Counted from the stretch's first letter, positions 35,146 through 46,434 are shown. The stretch: 64,000 bases of DNA from Leptasterias polaris (GCA_037783415.1 JAZGTN010000043.1:124001-188000); one strand, 5' to 3'. The notes: generated by a model from the letters alone, not told the origin. Program-made: numbers and translations.

Positions 35146-37210
35146 AAGTAGTCCGAATGGCTAGTGCAATCAGTTAAGGCTTTTTTAGGTGCTGACTACG
35201 TTAACAAACCGAATGTAACCAATTAAGACCCTTACTATTGTTTGGACTTAATTTTTACAAATTGTTTGCGACCTCCCCATAGGTTTTGTATGTAGGGGAA
35301 CCGAATTAAGGTCTTCATGTATTATTTGATGATTTTAGTTGTACTGTACCAGCTTCTGACACAGTTGCAATCATAAACCAAATATCTATTTTCCATTTTT
35401 GTGAAAAGAGTTTTGTGAGAAAGAGGCTTGATTTCTCATGGAAGATGAACCCAGAGGAGGTCCTATATGTAAAGGAGGAAACCTGTTACTATTGTCATTA
35501 ACCTTTTAATTAAGTTCTTACTGCGTGATGATGAATAGGGTGTATTTGTACAAAGTACATGTATGTGTGTAGAGCAGCCTCAAGCTTTTGACTGTACAAT
35601 AAATCATGGAAGTACTATGGAAGTTTCTGAATTCATGAAGTCATACCCATGTGTGTAACATTAGAAAGGGCTTACTGTACAAACACAATCAAGGTGTAAT
35701 AAGAAACGCCAACATTCCCAAGTGCAAAGATTGAATGTGCTGGCTGCCCATGAATATTCATCGCAATTCAAAATTGAACGCCGGCCAAGTAGACCCAGAT
35801 ACATTTTATGCGGGTAACAGAAGCCGCTGTAGTTTCTTAATAACATTATGTTGTGTGTTTGCACACCGGTGTCTGATTTTTGGGGGGGTATTGTGATGGT
35901 ACTCAGCAGCGACCGAGCCAGTGTTTCCACCAAATGGATCTCTCTCCCTTTCCCTCCCTCGGTTTGGCCATAACCCCGTAGAGAATACAACCGAGAGAAT
36001 AGACGTCGCATAGAGGGTAATAACATCCACTGTGTACTTAAGTCATTGTAAACAAATCCTGTCCATCTCATTTCATCAAAACGAAATTATGAATTTCGGA
36101 ATCATCACCCCCCCCCCCCTACCTCGAGGAGTTCAAACCGAGAAGTGGATTGCACTTTTCTTCGCTTCCCCCTTGCCTCAAGATCAGCAGACCGATACAT
36201 GGCCCCCATCTTGTTGTCAAACTGCCCGTTACTAATTCTATTAACCCATATATTTACGCTTGTGAATGTGCATTTTAGAAGTGCTTTGCTGTTCACCGGC
36301 GGGGGGTATGTGTGTTCATGATTCGATGGTTCCAAGCCCTTGTTTGGATTTTCTATGCCGATGAAGTCTAATTTGTGAAGAGTGGTTTTTTTTCAAGCCT
36401 GCCAGAACATTATAAACGTCAATTATTTATTGACAGCAATTTGGAAAGACAATATGTTATTGGATAGCAATCACTTAACCCTGTACTTAGCGAGTCAAAG
36501 TGAATTTAATGTTTTGATTTTTGTGTCTTAATTTTTCTTTGTCTGCCGTTTTATTATCACAACTCACTGCCAGGGTTAAAAATTGCGTCCTTGAGGGTTT
36601 TGCTTTGGGCAATATTTTGTAGTTTTGGAATTTAGTCTTGCAATTTCTCAAAAGATAGAAGTCCCTTTTGTTGCAGTACCAAACAATATCCGATGGTAAT
36701 TTCCAAATACAAAAATTTACTTCACATATTTACATAAGATTTAAGTTTTTGACAAAGAAAGGATCTGCAAAAAGGATTTTTTGATTTGGAAGGCCATTTA
36801 TAACCAGTGTGTTGTTTTTCTTTTGTTCCACACTTTCTTGAGGTTGGCTGACAGTTAACATTTTATTTGTCATAATTTTGAAACTAATTGTGGAGGGGGG
36901 GGGGGTTAGAAGGTGGTGGTTAAAATGTAAGCATCCCATTTTTTCGGGGTCATTACCAAATTAAGAGAAATAGAGAAACAGAAATAAAGAAGGGGGAAAC
37001 ATCATCAAGTACACGGCAAAATTATGAAGAAATAAATGTGTTTGCTATAAGGTAGGCCAACTTCCGTTGAGTTGAGTTGCTAAGCAGTTAGCATGCAACA
37101 TTGAAGCAAACACGCTTGCTCAGAAAAACAAGTTACCAGCCAGAATAGTGTACAATGTTGACTGGTACTCCGGCTCTTTGTTTTGTATAGCAGGGATTTA
37201 TAAGTCTTAA

Positions 37211-37347
37211 CAGGCCTGGAATTACACAGAGCCCATGGCCTTTGTTGCCCCTGGTCTTGGCCTTGGAGCCCCTTCAAAAGTTTCCCATAGACTTTAAGAA
37301 TTTCCAATGAAAATGGCCCTGCCCTCTCAAAGACGAAATTCCAGGCT
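37211..37347 (-). mobile_element. Family A MITE-like repeat
   Basis: Well-preserved copy: CAGGCCTGGAATTACACAGA at the left, GACGAAATTCCAGGC at the right, with the core TTTCCCATAGACTTTAAGAA. Confidence 0.78.
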
Positions 37348-38113
37348 TGCTTAGCTCATTTAATTTGCTACGCTGCTGTATGATTTTTTGGTCGCTGGTA
37401 TTATTCTGTAACTTCTCCTTTAAGCATCTGTTTTCCCCGATACACATCAATTCATTCCAGCCTCACCTCCTTGTGATATGCATTCACACCCTTAATGACC
37501 AACCCCTCCCCCTACTTTATTTATTGCCCCGTTAATAAATGATGAGGTGTGGGAGAACCCTTTCCACCTGGTCAGACCGATGACCTTTTTTCTTTTTTTT
37601 TCTCACACGTGAGGAGCATTGAGCCAGTGGATGGTGTCTCCCATGGCTTCAACCTGCTCAGGTCATTATAGATGGATGATCACAACTGAAGGGTCGCATG
37701 AGACCACAGTCTTGTCTGAGTACATGTAGGTGCTGATTGTTTCAAGAGGTGGAATTTAACATTGTGGTAGACCACAGATCATCCAACAGACCAACTTGTC
37801 ATGTGGATTTACAATTTGTGCATTTATTATAATGCTATTGGTTACAGTATCATATAATCTGGAAGGGGGCAATCTAATTGCACGTATTGTTCATATCATT
37901 TCAACAAGTCCTTATCTTGTTGGTAAGTCAATACATAGAACATCATGTGCGCACGCACTGGTGGCACGCTCAGGCTTTGTACTGTCACGGACTGAAACAG
38001 ACTACTGATGCTGGCACACATCTGTGTGTAATTTAGCCCGAATTCCCTTGTTCCACTGTTTTAAAGTAAAACCTCAACAGTTATAGAGGCATTTACAATA
38101 GTCCTGCCACAAT

Positions 38114-38244
38114 GAACAAGTTCGAGTGCACACGTTAAAACTACATGTAGGCCTTGAACCAAGGCTGGTCGACCATTGGTTGACTACTATGGTTGACCAT
38201 TTTTGAACCAACCTCAGGAGCAAGTGTGCACACTCGAACTTGCT
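38114..38244. mobile_element. Inverted-repeat element (CAAGTTCGAGTGCACAC ends)
   Basis: CAAGTTCGAGTGCACAC and GTGTGCACTCGAACTTG-like ends (the right copy reads GTGTGCACACTCGAACTTGC) enclose about 95 bases, which contain TGGTCGACCATTGGTTGAC and TGGTTGACCA, themselves partly palindromic. Confidence 0.75.
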
Positions 38245-38330
38245 CAATGTGTCTTCTTTGGTCAACAGATTGGTATAATACCAGGCTCATTGACTAGCAG
38301 AAAATCCACCCTCAAGTATTTCATAGATGC

Positions 38331-38472
38331 CCTGGGGTCGATTTCACAAAGCACTAAGATCAATCTTAAGATGAGTTGTCAGTATTGCCATAGTGATTTG
38401 TATTGTGACATCACATTAGGATTGATTGGCAGTTAAGATCAATCTTAACTCTTTGTGAATTCGAGCCCAGGG
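38331..38472. mobile_element. Inverted-repeat element (CTGGGGTCGATTTCACAAAG ends)
   Basis: The left end CTGGGGTCGATTTCACAAAG and right end CTTTGTGAATTCGAGCCCAG are complementary with few mismatches. Both continue into AAGATCAATCTTAA, which is itself palindromic. Confidence 0.8.
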
Positions 38473-38714
38473 ACTATAAAGCTATTGAACCCTTGCACTG
38501 ATGTCACATTTGGTTAACTGTCTGCCCATGGTCAGCCATTTTGGGAATCAAATTGTATGTAAAGATATGGGGAGAGTGTCCCATGCCATGTGCACATCTC
38601 AATGCACACTACATAGTATAACACATGGTAAACTGACTTCCTAAATGGCACAGCCAAGATTAATGGTGGTAATAGGACATCAGGTGAATTGGGTAAAAAA
38701 GTTCTATTCTGATA

Positions 38715-38882
38715 CCAGGCCTGGAACTAAACAGACGCTAGGAGGCCATGGCCTCTGTTATCCTGGTATTTGCTTTAGTGCCTCTTTTCAAAGGTTTCCC
38801 ATAGACTTTAAAGATTTTCCAACGGAAGTGTCCTCTGCAAAATGAAAAGGCCTTGCCCTCTCAAAGATGAAATTGCAGGTCT
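38715..38882 (-). mobile_element. Family A MITE-like repeat
   Basis: CCAGGCCTGGAACTAAACAG at the left, GATGAAATTGCAGGTCTG at the right, with the usual core between them. Confidence 0.75.
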
Positions 38883-39586
38883 GTGATACATTGCAAGAAC
38901 ATGAACACGTAAATGCATTGCAGCTGCAACGAATGTCAAGATACCCAGCCTACATCATCTTCCATCACCTAGAACAAATGTGGATGTGTTCCCTGCGCAG
39001 GTTTACAATATGCCAGAAATTGTCACTTTTCATTATTTTCTCGGCAAGGAACATGGCCGGAGTTTAAGTGAAGGGGCAAAGGCCAACATTAAGCTTTGGA
39101 TCTAAACCACTGTTTGAGTAATACACATGCTTAAAAGTAGAGAGAGTTACACATACTGTACATTGTTTTAGCATGTTGTCATACCTGTACAGTCGTCTGC
39201 TGTGCTGTGGTGTTTCATACACCAGAGGGGGTTAATGGCACCCGGGATGAAGCTAAGGGAGCCATTTAAAGAGAGTTCCTGTATGTATTGAAAAATTGAG
39301 TGGCCGAACTTTTGTTTTTGTCCCGACTTTGTTGGGTGTAGGGGCATCAGTCTAAAACATTTAATGGAGGATGTCATCATGGGTAATAGCGCCATCTGGG
39401 ACATCAACCATCATTTATGAACCTTGAATCTTAAATCTTGAATCAATGATTACGAAGTACGACCACCTATTTTTTGTGATACCACGAAAACTGAATTTCT
39501 AGACTTCTAAATTTGCTATTGTATAAAACTTTCAATTGATGGAGCTGAAACAGCTTTGCTCGACAGGCTGTTTCACGGATCAGCTG

Positions 39587-39757
39587 AGCCCAATTTCATA
39601 GAGTTGCTTCGTAGAAAAATTGCTAAGCAGAAATGAGCAGGACACCGGTCAAAAATTGTACACGTGACATGGTAGCTTGGCTTGTTCTGGTTAGCATAAT
39701 TTTGTTGTGCTTCGGTACTTTTTGGTGCTGTAAGCAGCTTAATGAAATTGGCCCCTC
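39587..39757. mobile_element. Family B inverted-repeat element next to MCC exon 2
   Basis: GAGCCCAATTTCATAGAGTT and AGCTTAATGAAATTGGCCCC are its inverted ends. It ends about 120 bases before the exon 2 acceptor, between the likely branch region and upstream intron. Confidence 0.75.
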
Positions 39758-39879
39758 AGATACAAGGATCTCGTCACTGTCCTCTAATTATATGTTTAAC
39801 AAAAACAGTTTTCCATGGAAACTCTTTTCATACAAATCCAAACCACATAGTAAGATTATTTCTTGTTTTCTCTTTTCAG

Positions 39880-40184
39880 ACACGATCTCCTTGCTGTCTG
39901 TCGAGAGCTGAACATGGAGGAAGCAGTGCAGGACATCATGGAGCAGCTAGGAGCTGGGGAGACAGGTCGGATCTCCTGCCAGGAGTTCATCAGCTGCCAG
40001 CGTAAACTCAAGGGGGAGATCAGCTCCCTGGCCAAGCAGGACAGCGGCCTCTCGTCCCACCCAAGCCTCGGGGAGCTAGACGCCAAACTGGAGGGTCAGG
40101 GGTCGGTGGGCATGGGCAGTGATCCCAACCTACCGCAGAATTTAAACAAGTACGGGTCGTGGCCCAATAGTGATAACAGTCTAG
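39880..40184 (+). CDS. MCC: MCC orthologue, coding exon 2 (completes residue 76, codons 77-177, 1 base of 178)
   Basis: The acceptor TTCTCTTTTCAG ends at 39879 and the donor GTGAGT starts at 40185. The first base completes Gly76, and reading continues HDLLAVCRELNMEEAVQ, closing the first EF-hand and following vertebrate MCC closely. A second EF-hand-like helix-loop-helix follows, with loop GAGETGRISCQE: it keeps Gly6, Ile8 and Glu12 but lacks acidic residues at positions 1 and 3, so it probably does not bind calcium. A Ser/Gly/Pro-rich linker follows, then SWPNSDNSL, similar to the vertebrate segment at the same splice junction. GC content is clearly higher than in flanking intron. Ends in phase 1. 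Confidence 0.92.
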
Positions 40185-41528
40185 GTGAGTTGGAACTTGA
40201 TGTTTGAATGAAATTTTTGGATGGAGAATTAAAAACTCCTCAATGCCGTTGATAAATTCATTGTAATTTGTTTCTTTATTTTGCAAGTAAATTTTAACAG
40301 AGGAGGGTTTGTTGTTGTTGAGGAATCTTTGTTTTTACTTTACGTTGTGATGAACAGTACATGTATGAACAGTAAAGTTTATAAAAAGTGTCGCTGTAAT
40401 AGTGTCAGTAGGGAATTCCCACAAGAGCATAGGATCTTCATCTTCCCCTTGGATCATTTCTAGACTGACTTAAGTACACACCGCCCTCTGTTGATCCAAT
40501 TATAACAATACTGATACATTCACTTGAGTCACTGGTAATTATGTTGTGTTCAATACAACTGAACCAAATAATGGAGTAAGGGTTGGTTGGATAGATATGT
40601 TTAAAATGAACTGACGATTGTACTATGAGAAAAGAAAAAATAATTAGCATTTGACCATTATAATATGCTCACTTTAGGAATTTCTGTTGTACTGAGGTTG
40701 GCCTGTATTCCTGTTTGACAAAACTTTCTGGTTGACTTTAGAATTTGTAATGGAAGTGCACCCCGTTAAAGGCCCAAATTCCAAATTTAATGTGACACAT
40801 ATTTTTACATCGAACCAATTTCATACAGCTGCTCAAGCAGAAAAGTTAGCACAAAACAATTGTGCTAACCAGAATGAGGTTACCGGCCAAAATACCATGT
40901 CATACATATAGCAATTGGAAATGGTTTCCTGCTTATTTTTGCTTTGCAGAAAACTGTCTAGCACTTTTGTCTGCTCTTCGAAACTGAGCCTAGGCCTAAG
41001 TTTTTATGATTAAGGGTTGAATGAGATCAGGGAACGAGTTCGCCAAGCAGTTTCTTACAGCAAAATGTATGGACTGAACCTTGTTTGTACACACTGAATA
41101 CAAATATTGAATAGCAATTGATGTTTTTTGAGTAGCAACTGGTACCTTTTGTGTAGCTTTTTAATATTCTACAGTATACATGGGAAGTCGTTTATTGGAG
41201 ATACCAACAATTTCACATAGCATGTGCTGTTTTTACACACAACAAAAGAAATGCTCCTTTATTATTACTGTCACTATTTGAATAAGGTATTAATGAAGAC
41301 ATTTTAGTTTGTTTTAATGGTTTTGTCAATATTTAACTTTTTACTATTTGGCCCTTTCGTATGTGTTTGTTTGTATTTTTACCTGTGCTTATATTTTTAT
41401 CATTGTTAGGTGACCCTTTCAGCTACTGCTGCTGGTCATTTTATATGTGAATACCAATAAATAAAAATAAGTAAATAAATTTTACTGAGAGTTGACCCTG
41501 ACTCGTGGTCGGTTTACTTCATTTGTAG
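40185..41528 (+). other. MCC: MCC intron 2 (1.34 kb)
   Basis: GT/AG intron (GTGAGT ... TTCATTTGTAG). Contains a family B element at 40811-40992, a degenerate family A piece at about 40735-40795, and at 41340-41480 an AT-rich stretch ending in AATACCAATAAATAAAAAT that resembles a LINE 3' tail, about 50 bases before exon 3. Confidence 0.85.
40811..40992. mobile_element. Family B inverted-repeat element
   Basis: Contains AACCAATTTCATACAGCTGC, CAGAATGAGGTTACCGGCC and TTTCCTGCTTATTTTTGCTT in family order; the right end has degenerated to CGAAACTGAGCC. Confidence 0.65.
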
Positions 41529-41668
41529 CTTCCTCAGCAGCAAGAGAGAGTTGGGAGCGAGATTCGGGGGCGAGGGACATGAGTCCGGAGCCAGGAGCCT
41601 TCCTTCAGAAGCTCATGGAGAGCGCCAACTCCTCGTCTGGTGGCAACTTTCTGGAAGTCGCTAACACG
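41529..41668 (+). CDS. MCC: MCC orthologue, coding exon 3 (completes residue 178, codons 179-224)
   Basis: Acceptor ATTTGTAG ends at 41528; donor GTAAGA starts at 41669. Joined in phase 1 after exon 2 it reads ASSAARESWERDSGARD, then a Leu/Lys segment (FLQKLMESANSSSGG) and FLEVANT. The SAARESW-DSGARD and LE-ANT blocks are the ones I recall from the vertebrate MCC long isoform just before the shared coiled-coil region; the vertebrate exon is longer in the middle. It ends in phase 0. No later MCC exon is recognisable before the window ends. Confidence 0.92.
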
Positions 41669-41789
41669 GTAAGAAGCCATGATTTCTCTTTGCTTTGGTT
41701 TGATGTGGTTTCCTTTGAAAAGTTCTTGTGTATCAGTCAGCCTTCCATTACTGTATGAAGGACCCTGGCTATAATTCTGAATACAATCA

Positions 41790-41926
41790 AGGCTCAGGCC
41801 GTGGCTACAACTACAGCTATGGCTAGATCGCCGCGTCGTCATGCTTTGGAAGTATAGGACGTCCATAGCAACACCCTTAGCAACAGTTGTAGCCGTAACT
41901 TAAGCTGCCAATTTGGATATGGCCTT
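41790..41926. mobile_element. Inverted-repeat element rich in GGCTACGGCTAC
   Basis: GGCCGTGGCTACAACTACAGC and TTGTAGCCGTAACTTAAGC oppose each other, and AGCAACACCCTTAGCAACAG lies in the right half. A sister copy is at 42660-42820. Similar motifs (GCCATAGCCAAAG) occur near 60540-60672. Confidence 0.6.
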
Positions 41927-42659
41927 AAACTTTAATAGTGCCCTCTTGTGGTGCAGACTTGTAAAAGTTTGTATCAAAGCATTCTTATCAACAGAGGGCA
42001 GTATTTCAATTGAGCAGTGCTGAATTCTGCATGACTTTCCTCACATCTGAAACATTCTTAACCTGAAAGTTATTTCAAATTCTTTAAATGAACATTTAGA
42101 TTATATGTTTAATTGGATTTGTGTTTCGGGATCTTCTTGCCATGTGGTTTTAGTTGATGATGAAAGATATTTTGGTTTGTTTATTTTTATATCTCCTTGT
42201 TTATTTGTACATCTGTTTAATAGTTGAACATTCACCATTCAGATGATTAATTTACTTCAGGCGAATAGGCTATTACTTAGTTACATGTTGTACTTGGTTT
42301 CGGACAAATTTATGCGTGCATTCTTTAAATGTATTGTTTATGCCATCGAATTACTAAAATGACACATAGTGTATAGCATGACATGCATTGTTATCGAAGC
42401 GCACAGGGGCATGGAGACAGATGGTGCAAAATGGAAACATTGACTTTTCGTAGTGAACAATTAAAAATCAATTTTTTCCTAATTACCTCGTCACATTGGA
42501 AGTTAACAACTCCAGTCCGTCTCTGTAATGTGGCATCAATTGTATGTCAAACATTCTTAGGAAAAAACTGTACTAATGGGTTGCTACCTGTGGAGAAGCT
42601 TCAGATGTTGTTTTTTTGAAATTGTGTGCCTCTGGTATGGGGATTTGAATAGGTGGACA

Positions 42660-42820
42660 GAGCCAAAGGCCAGATCAGATTTATGGCTACGGCTACAGCT
42701 ACGGCTAGATTTCAGCATCATCGTGCATTGAAGTGTAGGATGTTCTTAGCAACACCCTTAACAACAGTAGTAGGTGTAACCGTAGCCACCAATTTGGATT
42801 ACTGCCTTTGACAGAGCCAA
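42660..42820. mobile_element. Inverted-repeat element rich in GGCTACGGCTAC, copy 2
   Basis: Shares GGCTACAGCTACGGCTAGAT, TTAGCAACACCCTTAACAAC and CCACCAATTTGGAT with the copy at 41790, in the same orientation. Confidence 0.6.
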
Positions 42821-43040
42821 AGCTCAAGCCCTGTTCCCCAAAAAGGCAATATATTATTATCCGTAGTTCGGCCATCTTTTGTTCCACCTTTTAGATCAAT
42901 GGAACCAAACAGAGGTTAGAATAAAAAATAGGGTGGCCCCTTTTTGTGTAATGAGGATCAGTATTAATGACTGCTATCGCAAACTGGGAACCCAACAAAG
43001 ATGGCATCATTTTGAAGTGTTTTTTTTAGAATAAAGTACA

Positions 43041-43490
43041 ATGCAACTTTTACCCTGCAGTTTTGAAACAGGCAGGTTGGGTTCTGAAAACGAACATTTT
43101 GCCAAGTTCTTCTACTCTCCGCTATCACCAGCACTATACAATTATTGCCATAAACCATCTCGCAATCTTCGCTCTGCCTCTTCATCCCAGCTCAAGACTC
43201 ATGGTCATCGCTCTTTCTCAAACCATAGAGCAGGCTCAAACTCATCATCTGTACTCTAGAACTCTCTGCCAAATCACATAAAGACTGCCAAGACTGAAAA
43301 TAAATTCAAATCCCAGCTGAAAACCCATTTTATTCCAGTATACCACAGTTGTTTCTGCTGCTTTCTTAATTGTGTTTATGGTTCCTTTTGTATTTTTTTT
43401 AGCTTCTGTATTTTGTATTGATTTTCCTTGTTAAGCGCTTCGAGACGCAGTGTGAGGGGCTATATAAAAGCTGTGTAGTGTTACTAGATC
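43041..43490 (+). pseudogene. LINE (CR1/L2-like) 3' fragment: reverse-transcriptase C-terminus and 3' UTR
   Basis: Frame 43041-43259 includes PSRNLRSASSSQLKTHGHRS. After an in-frame stop it resumes as NSLPNHIKTAKTENKFKSQL then KTHFI. The pattern (S)LRS...LKT.G.R.F ... WNSLP..I+.A.....FKS.LKT..F is the typical C-terminal tail of non-LTR reverse transcriptases of the CR1/L2/Rex1 group; here the Trp before NSLP is lost. A 3' UTR follows, with AAGCGCTTCGAGACG (43434-43448) and GGGGCTATATAAAAGC. Truncated at the 5' side as usual for LINE copies, and inactive. Confidence 0.75.
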
Positions 43491-43811
43491 GAACATGTCA
43501 AATCCCACACATTCTCTTTTACAACATTAACCGTGGTTGAGTGGTTGAATGCCAACTCCCAGCATGAGATCTGAGCACAGTGATCACCATCAAGCAGCAA
43601 TAGCAGAAATGTGAAACCCATTGCAGGTGCTTGCCCTCAATCATCCCAGGGAACATGACCGCTTTGGCACGTAGTCATTTCACTAATCCCTTCTGAGTAA
43701 CTGAGACACGTGCTGCAAATGAGGACTCTTTAACATTGCCCCCCCCCCCCTAAGTAATACCTTTAAGTATTCTACTGTAAGAAATGAACGCAAAATTTGA
43801 ATGTACATCAA

Positions 43812-44254
43812 AGGTAGGGTTATAGATTGGTTTTTGTCAATGTGCATGTACAATGTAATGCTGATTTAAAGGCAACATAAAGAAAGATACAACAAAAGTC
43901 ATACTGTGTAAAAGTTTCAGTTGTTTTACAGTGTCTACTTGCTGAGAAAACAGCACAAAACTTAGGTACTTTCACAAGAGTATTGAATCCATCCGCGTTT
44001 ACCGAGGTGACAATGGGTACCAACCGCATCTGTGGCCACAGTAACCGCAAACGGATACCAGTTCACAGAAATCTGAGGAAAGATTCAGACATGAATCGTT
44101 TCTCAGATTCAAACGTTTTTAGGGTGGAAAATTATCCAAACCATATTACTTCGAAGGGAATCTTTTCTCAAAATAGTTTATACTATTAACAGCTGCAGTG
44201 TTTCTCACCATGTAAATTTTTATGGTAATTATTTACTAATCTATGACCCTACCT
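43812..44254. mobile_element. Family C MITE variant (AGGTAGGGTTATAGATTGG ends)
   Basis: AGGTAGGGTTATAGATTGG and CTAATCTATGACCCTACCT are inverted ends, followed on the right by TTAA and preceded on the left by TCAA (probably a mutated TTAA). The right half (CAGATTCAAACGTTTTTAGG, TATACTATTAACAGCTG) resembles the 23346 element, so it is a diverged relative. A right end of the same type (CCAATCTATGACCCAACC) sits directly before 23342. Confidence 0.75.
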
Positions 44255-45044
44255 TTAAATCAAACCAAAACAAACCCTGTACAGCTTTTGGGGTACATGT
44301 ATGAGTACTTTACAGGTGACACCTCCTGACGATGACTAGAGCAAGCTAGTCGAAATGTTGAGACCAATTAAGAACTCACTCAACGGTAGTGAAGTTAAAT
44401 AAGGAGAAGTCCCCTCAATCCACTAAGCGAAAGTAGTAGTCCCGGCCGATTAGTTCCTACCTTCCGCCCAGGTAGTGGTTAAAAAGCAGGACTGTTCTTT
44501 TCAGAACTGAGAAGTCTCCCGAAGCCTCCTGAATTCTGAAAAATCTACTCTGCGGCAGTAGAATAAACAGCAAGACAAGTTCTCTAAAGAACATAATCTA
44601 CCCAGCAAGTAGATATACACATGGTGTTACAGCAAACCAAATATACAATTTCTAAATTGTTTGGTCACGACAATTGCCCATGAATGAGATTTTAAAAAGT
44701 TTTTCAAAAGGATTTATGCACTCTTATAAACTTTTAAATACTTGCTTATGTAAATCTAAAAAAGAAAAAAAGAAAGAAAAAAAAGTTGGACAATCCCTTT
44801 AAAATGGAGAATAGCAAAGGGCGTGCATCTAGAATAGAGGAGTTTGTGATCCCTGTGGCATATGTGTTTCATAAAGCTCCGTCTGTACACTCTAGAGTCA
44901 TATCCTGTGAGTAAAGTTACTCCAACTTTGTCAAGATATTACGAACAGATTACAAAACTTTTCTTCAGTACTTCAGTACACAAAGTAAACTGTTGCTTTT
45001 GGCGAAGATTTGCCAGCAAGATTTTAAGTCGATATTGGTGAACT

Positions 45045-45255
45045 GCAGCGTTCTCCCTTAGTGGTCCGCTGGCCAGTTAAAACATCTGAGGACCAGTCAA
45101 AACTCTCTCCCAGTGGTCCTGCTGGATAGCTCAGTGTTAACAAGTATTCATATTTAATATAAATTATGGACAAGTGAAAAAGCTGACGTGCCAGTGAAAT
45201 AAAAAGCTAACTAGTCCTGCTGGCTAGTCACTGAAAAAGTTCAGGGCAAACCCTG
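45045..45255 (+). repeat. Dispersed repeat around TGGTCCGCTGGCCAG
   Basis: Begins GCGTTCTCCCTTAGTGGTCC and continues through CTGGCTAGTCACTGAAAAAG. An inverted copy lies at about 12810-13045 (ends CCACTGTTAAGGGAGAACAC). The first 35 or so bases are what is tandemly repeated at 34812-35145. Confidence 0.7.
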
Positions 45256-45649
45256 GAACTGTACCAGATTATATACAGAAAAGTGTATGTTGGGGACATG
45301 GCATTTTTCAGATTTTTTTTTTTGCAATTTAATCGTTTAAATAAATCTTCCATTCGCTGACCCTGTCCTGTCCCTTTGAACAACCTCCATCAGGAACCTG
45401 ATAGTCCCTCTATCTTCAACAAACCCTGATTTCTTCCTATTGGATGGACTTGGATATTGCTGAAACTCTCTTTTTTCCTGGTCTTTTTTGTCAGTTAGGA
45501 GTAAATCACACTGAAAGTTGACACCATTTGAAACAAATCAGTGGATATTGATACTGATCATGTCCTTCATTATGCTGATGGGGTTTTTGTCATGTATGGT
45601 GTTTTTATGATCTATTGGGAGATGGGTTCATGTTCATAATTTGTTGGAT

Positions 45650-46110
45650 ATTATAATTTGAGTTATAAACCACAAGGGAAACTGACTGGGTTAAATTTGT
45701 TTTTTAAAGGGTGTGTACAACATTGGTAATTTCCAAAGACCTGTATCCAAACTTGATGTGACCCAACATATACATGAAATAACAAACCTGTGAAAGTTTA
45801 AGCTCAATCGGTCTTCAGAGTCATGAGAAAACAGTGAAAAAAAACCTTATGTGTTTAAAAAAAAATTCAAACATCAGAATTTATCCTTCAGGATAAAGAC
45901 TATTATTTTACTCATTTCCAAAAAACTGTGGCATTTCAAGCAAAACTATTTCAAGGGAAGTTTTCCACCATGACCATCTTTATACCATGTAAGTTATGTG
46001 CAAATCTGTGAACATTTATATTTTCATTCTTACCAATGTTGTACACACCCTTTAATGATTTGGGGTTGAACAAAGAAAAATTGACCAGAGTAGGATTTGA
46101 ACCAACGACC
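45650..46110 (-). mobile_element. tRNA-like SINE (Asn-like family) split by a MITE
   Basis: The minus-strand SINE body (complements of CCCAGTCAGTTTCCCCTGTG and of TCAATTTTTCTTTGTTCAAC) is interrupted at 45708-46051. On the far side is box B (GGTTCAAATCC-like, 46092-46108), after which the head is lost: no box A remains. Confidence 0.8.
45708..46051. mobile_element. Family C MITE, TTAA target duplication, nested in a SINE
   Basis: AGGGTGTGTACAACATTGGTAA and TTACCAATGTTGTACACACCCT are perfect inverted ends. TTAA is duplicated at 45704-45707 and 46052-46055. Intact SINE copies at 25.7-26.4 kb show TTTAA at the corresponding site, so the empty target is known within the same window. Confidence 0.9.
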
Positions 46111-46416
46111 TCCTAGATATTATAACTTTACAGTGATATAACTTTGATGTTCATTTTCATCCTCGATTCTTTGAGATTTATGTATGTATTTGTATGTGTA
46201 GGCACGAGCATGCAAATGATTGCACAAAATCAATTTGAGGAAAAGAAGCAGATGGTAAACAGCTTCCTATCGACGACAAAGCAAAAATTCAATTTTTTAT
46301 TATTTTATTACACTTCTGTGCTGGCACACCTCCACCATGTCAAACAAAGTCCCTACAAAAATGATATCTCTAAGAAATTCCTTTTGTTTTGTAAGTCCCA
46401 ACAGAGTGATATTGGA

Positions 46417-46434
46417 GGGGGGGGGGGGGGGGGG
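46417..46434 (+). repeat. Poly-G tract
   Basis: Run of about 18 G. A further G run lies at 46539-46550 next to a T run. Confidence 0.9.

Larger units (their letters stand above)
8664..39879 (+). other. MCC: MCC intron 1 (31.2 kb)
   Basis: Bounded by donor GTATGT (8664) and acceptor TTCTCTTTTCAG (ending 39879). It holds most of the window's repeats, listed separately. In 11134-12800, 13631-15180, 15906-17140, 18200-20910, 23730-25720, 26430-28040, 29545-30750, 31500-32480, 33055-34810 and 35150-37205 I see no exon-like frame, RNA gene or well-bounded element beyond low-complexity tracts and degenerate repeat pieces. The open frames of 116 codons (16149-16499, minus) and 136 codons (35661-36071, minus) resemble nothing I know. 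Confidence 0.8.

Noticed and set aside
34794..35147. 117- and 86-residue minus-strand frames rich in WTTWPLNYHLASGP
   Set aside because: The 35-base minisatellite cycles through three phases; the frames are by-products.
35661..36071. 136-residue minus-strand frame in intron 1
   Set aside because: No recognisable domain or splice context; within chance length for 64 kb in six frames.
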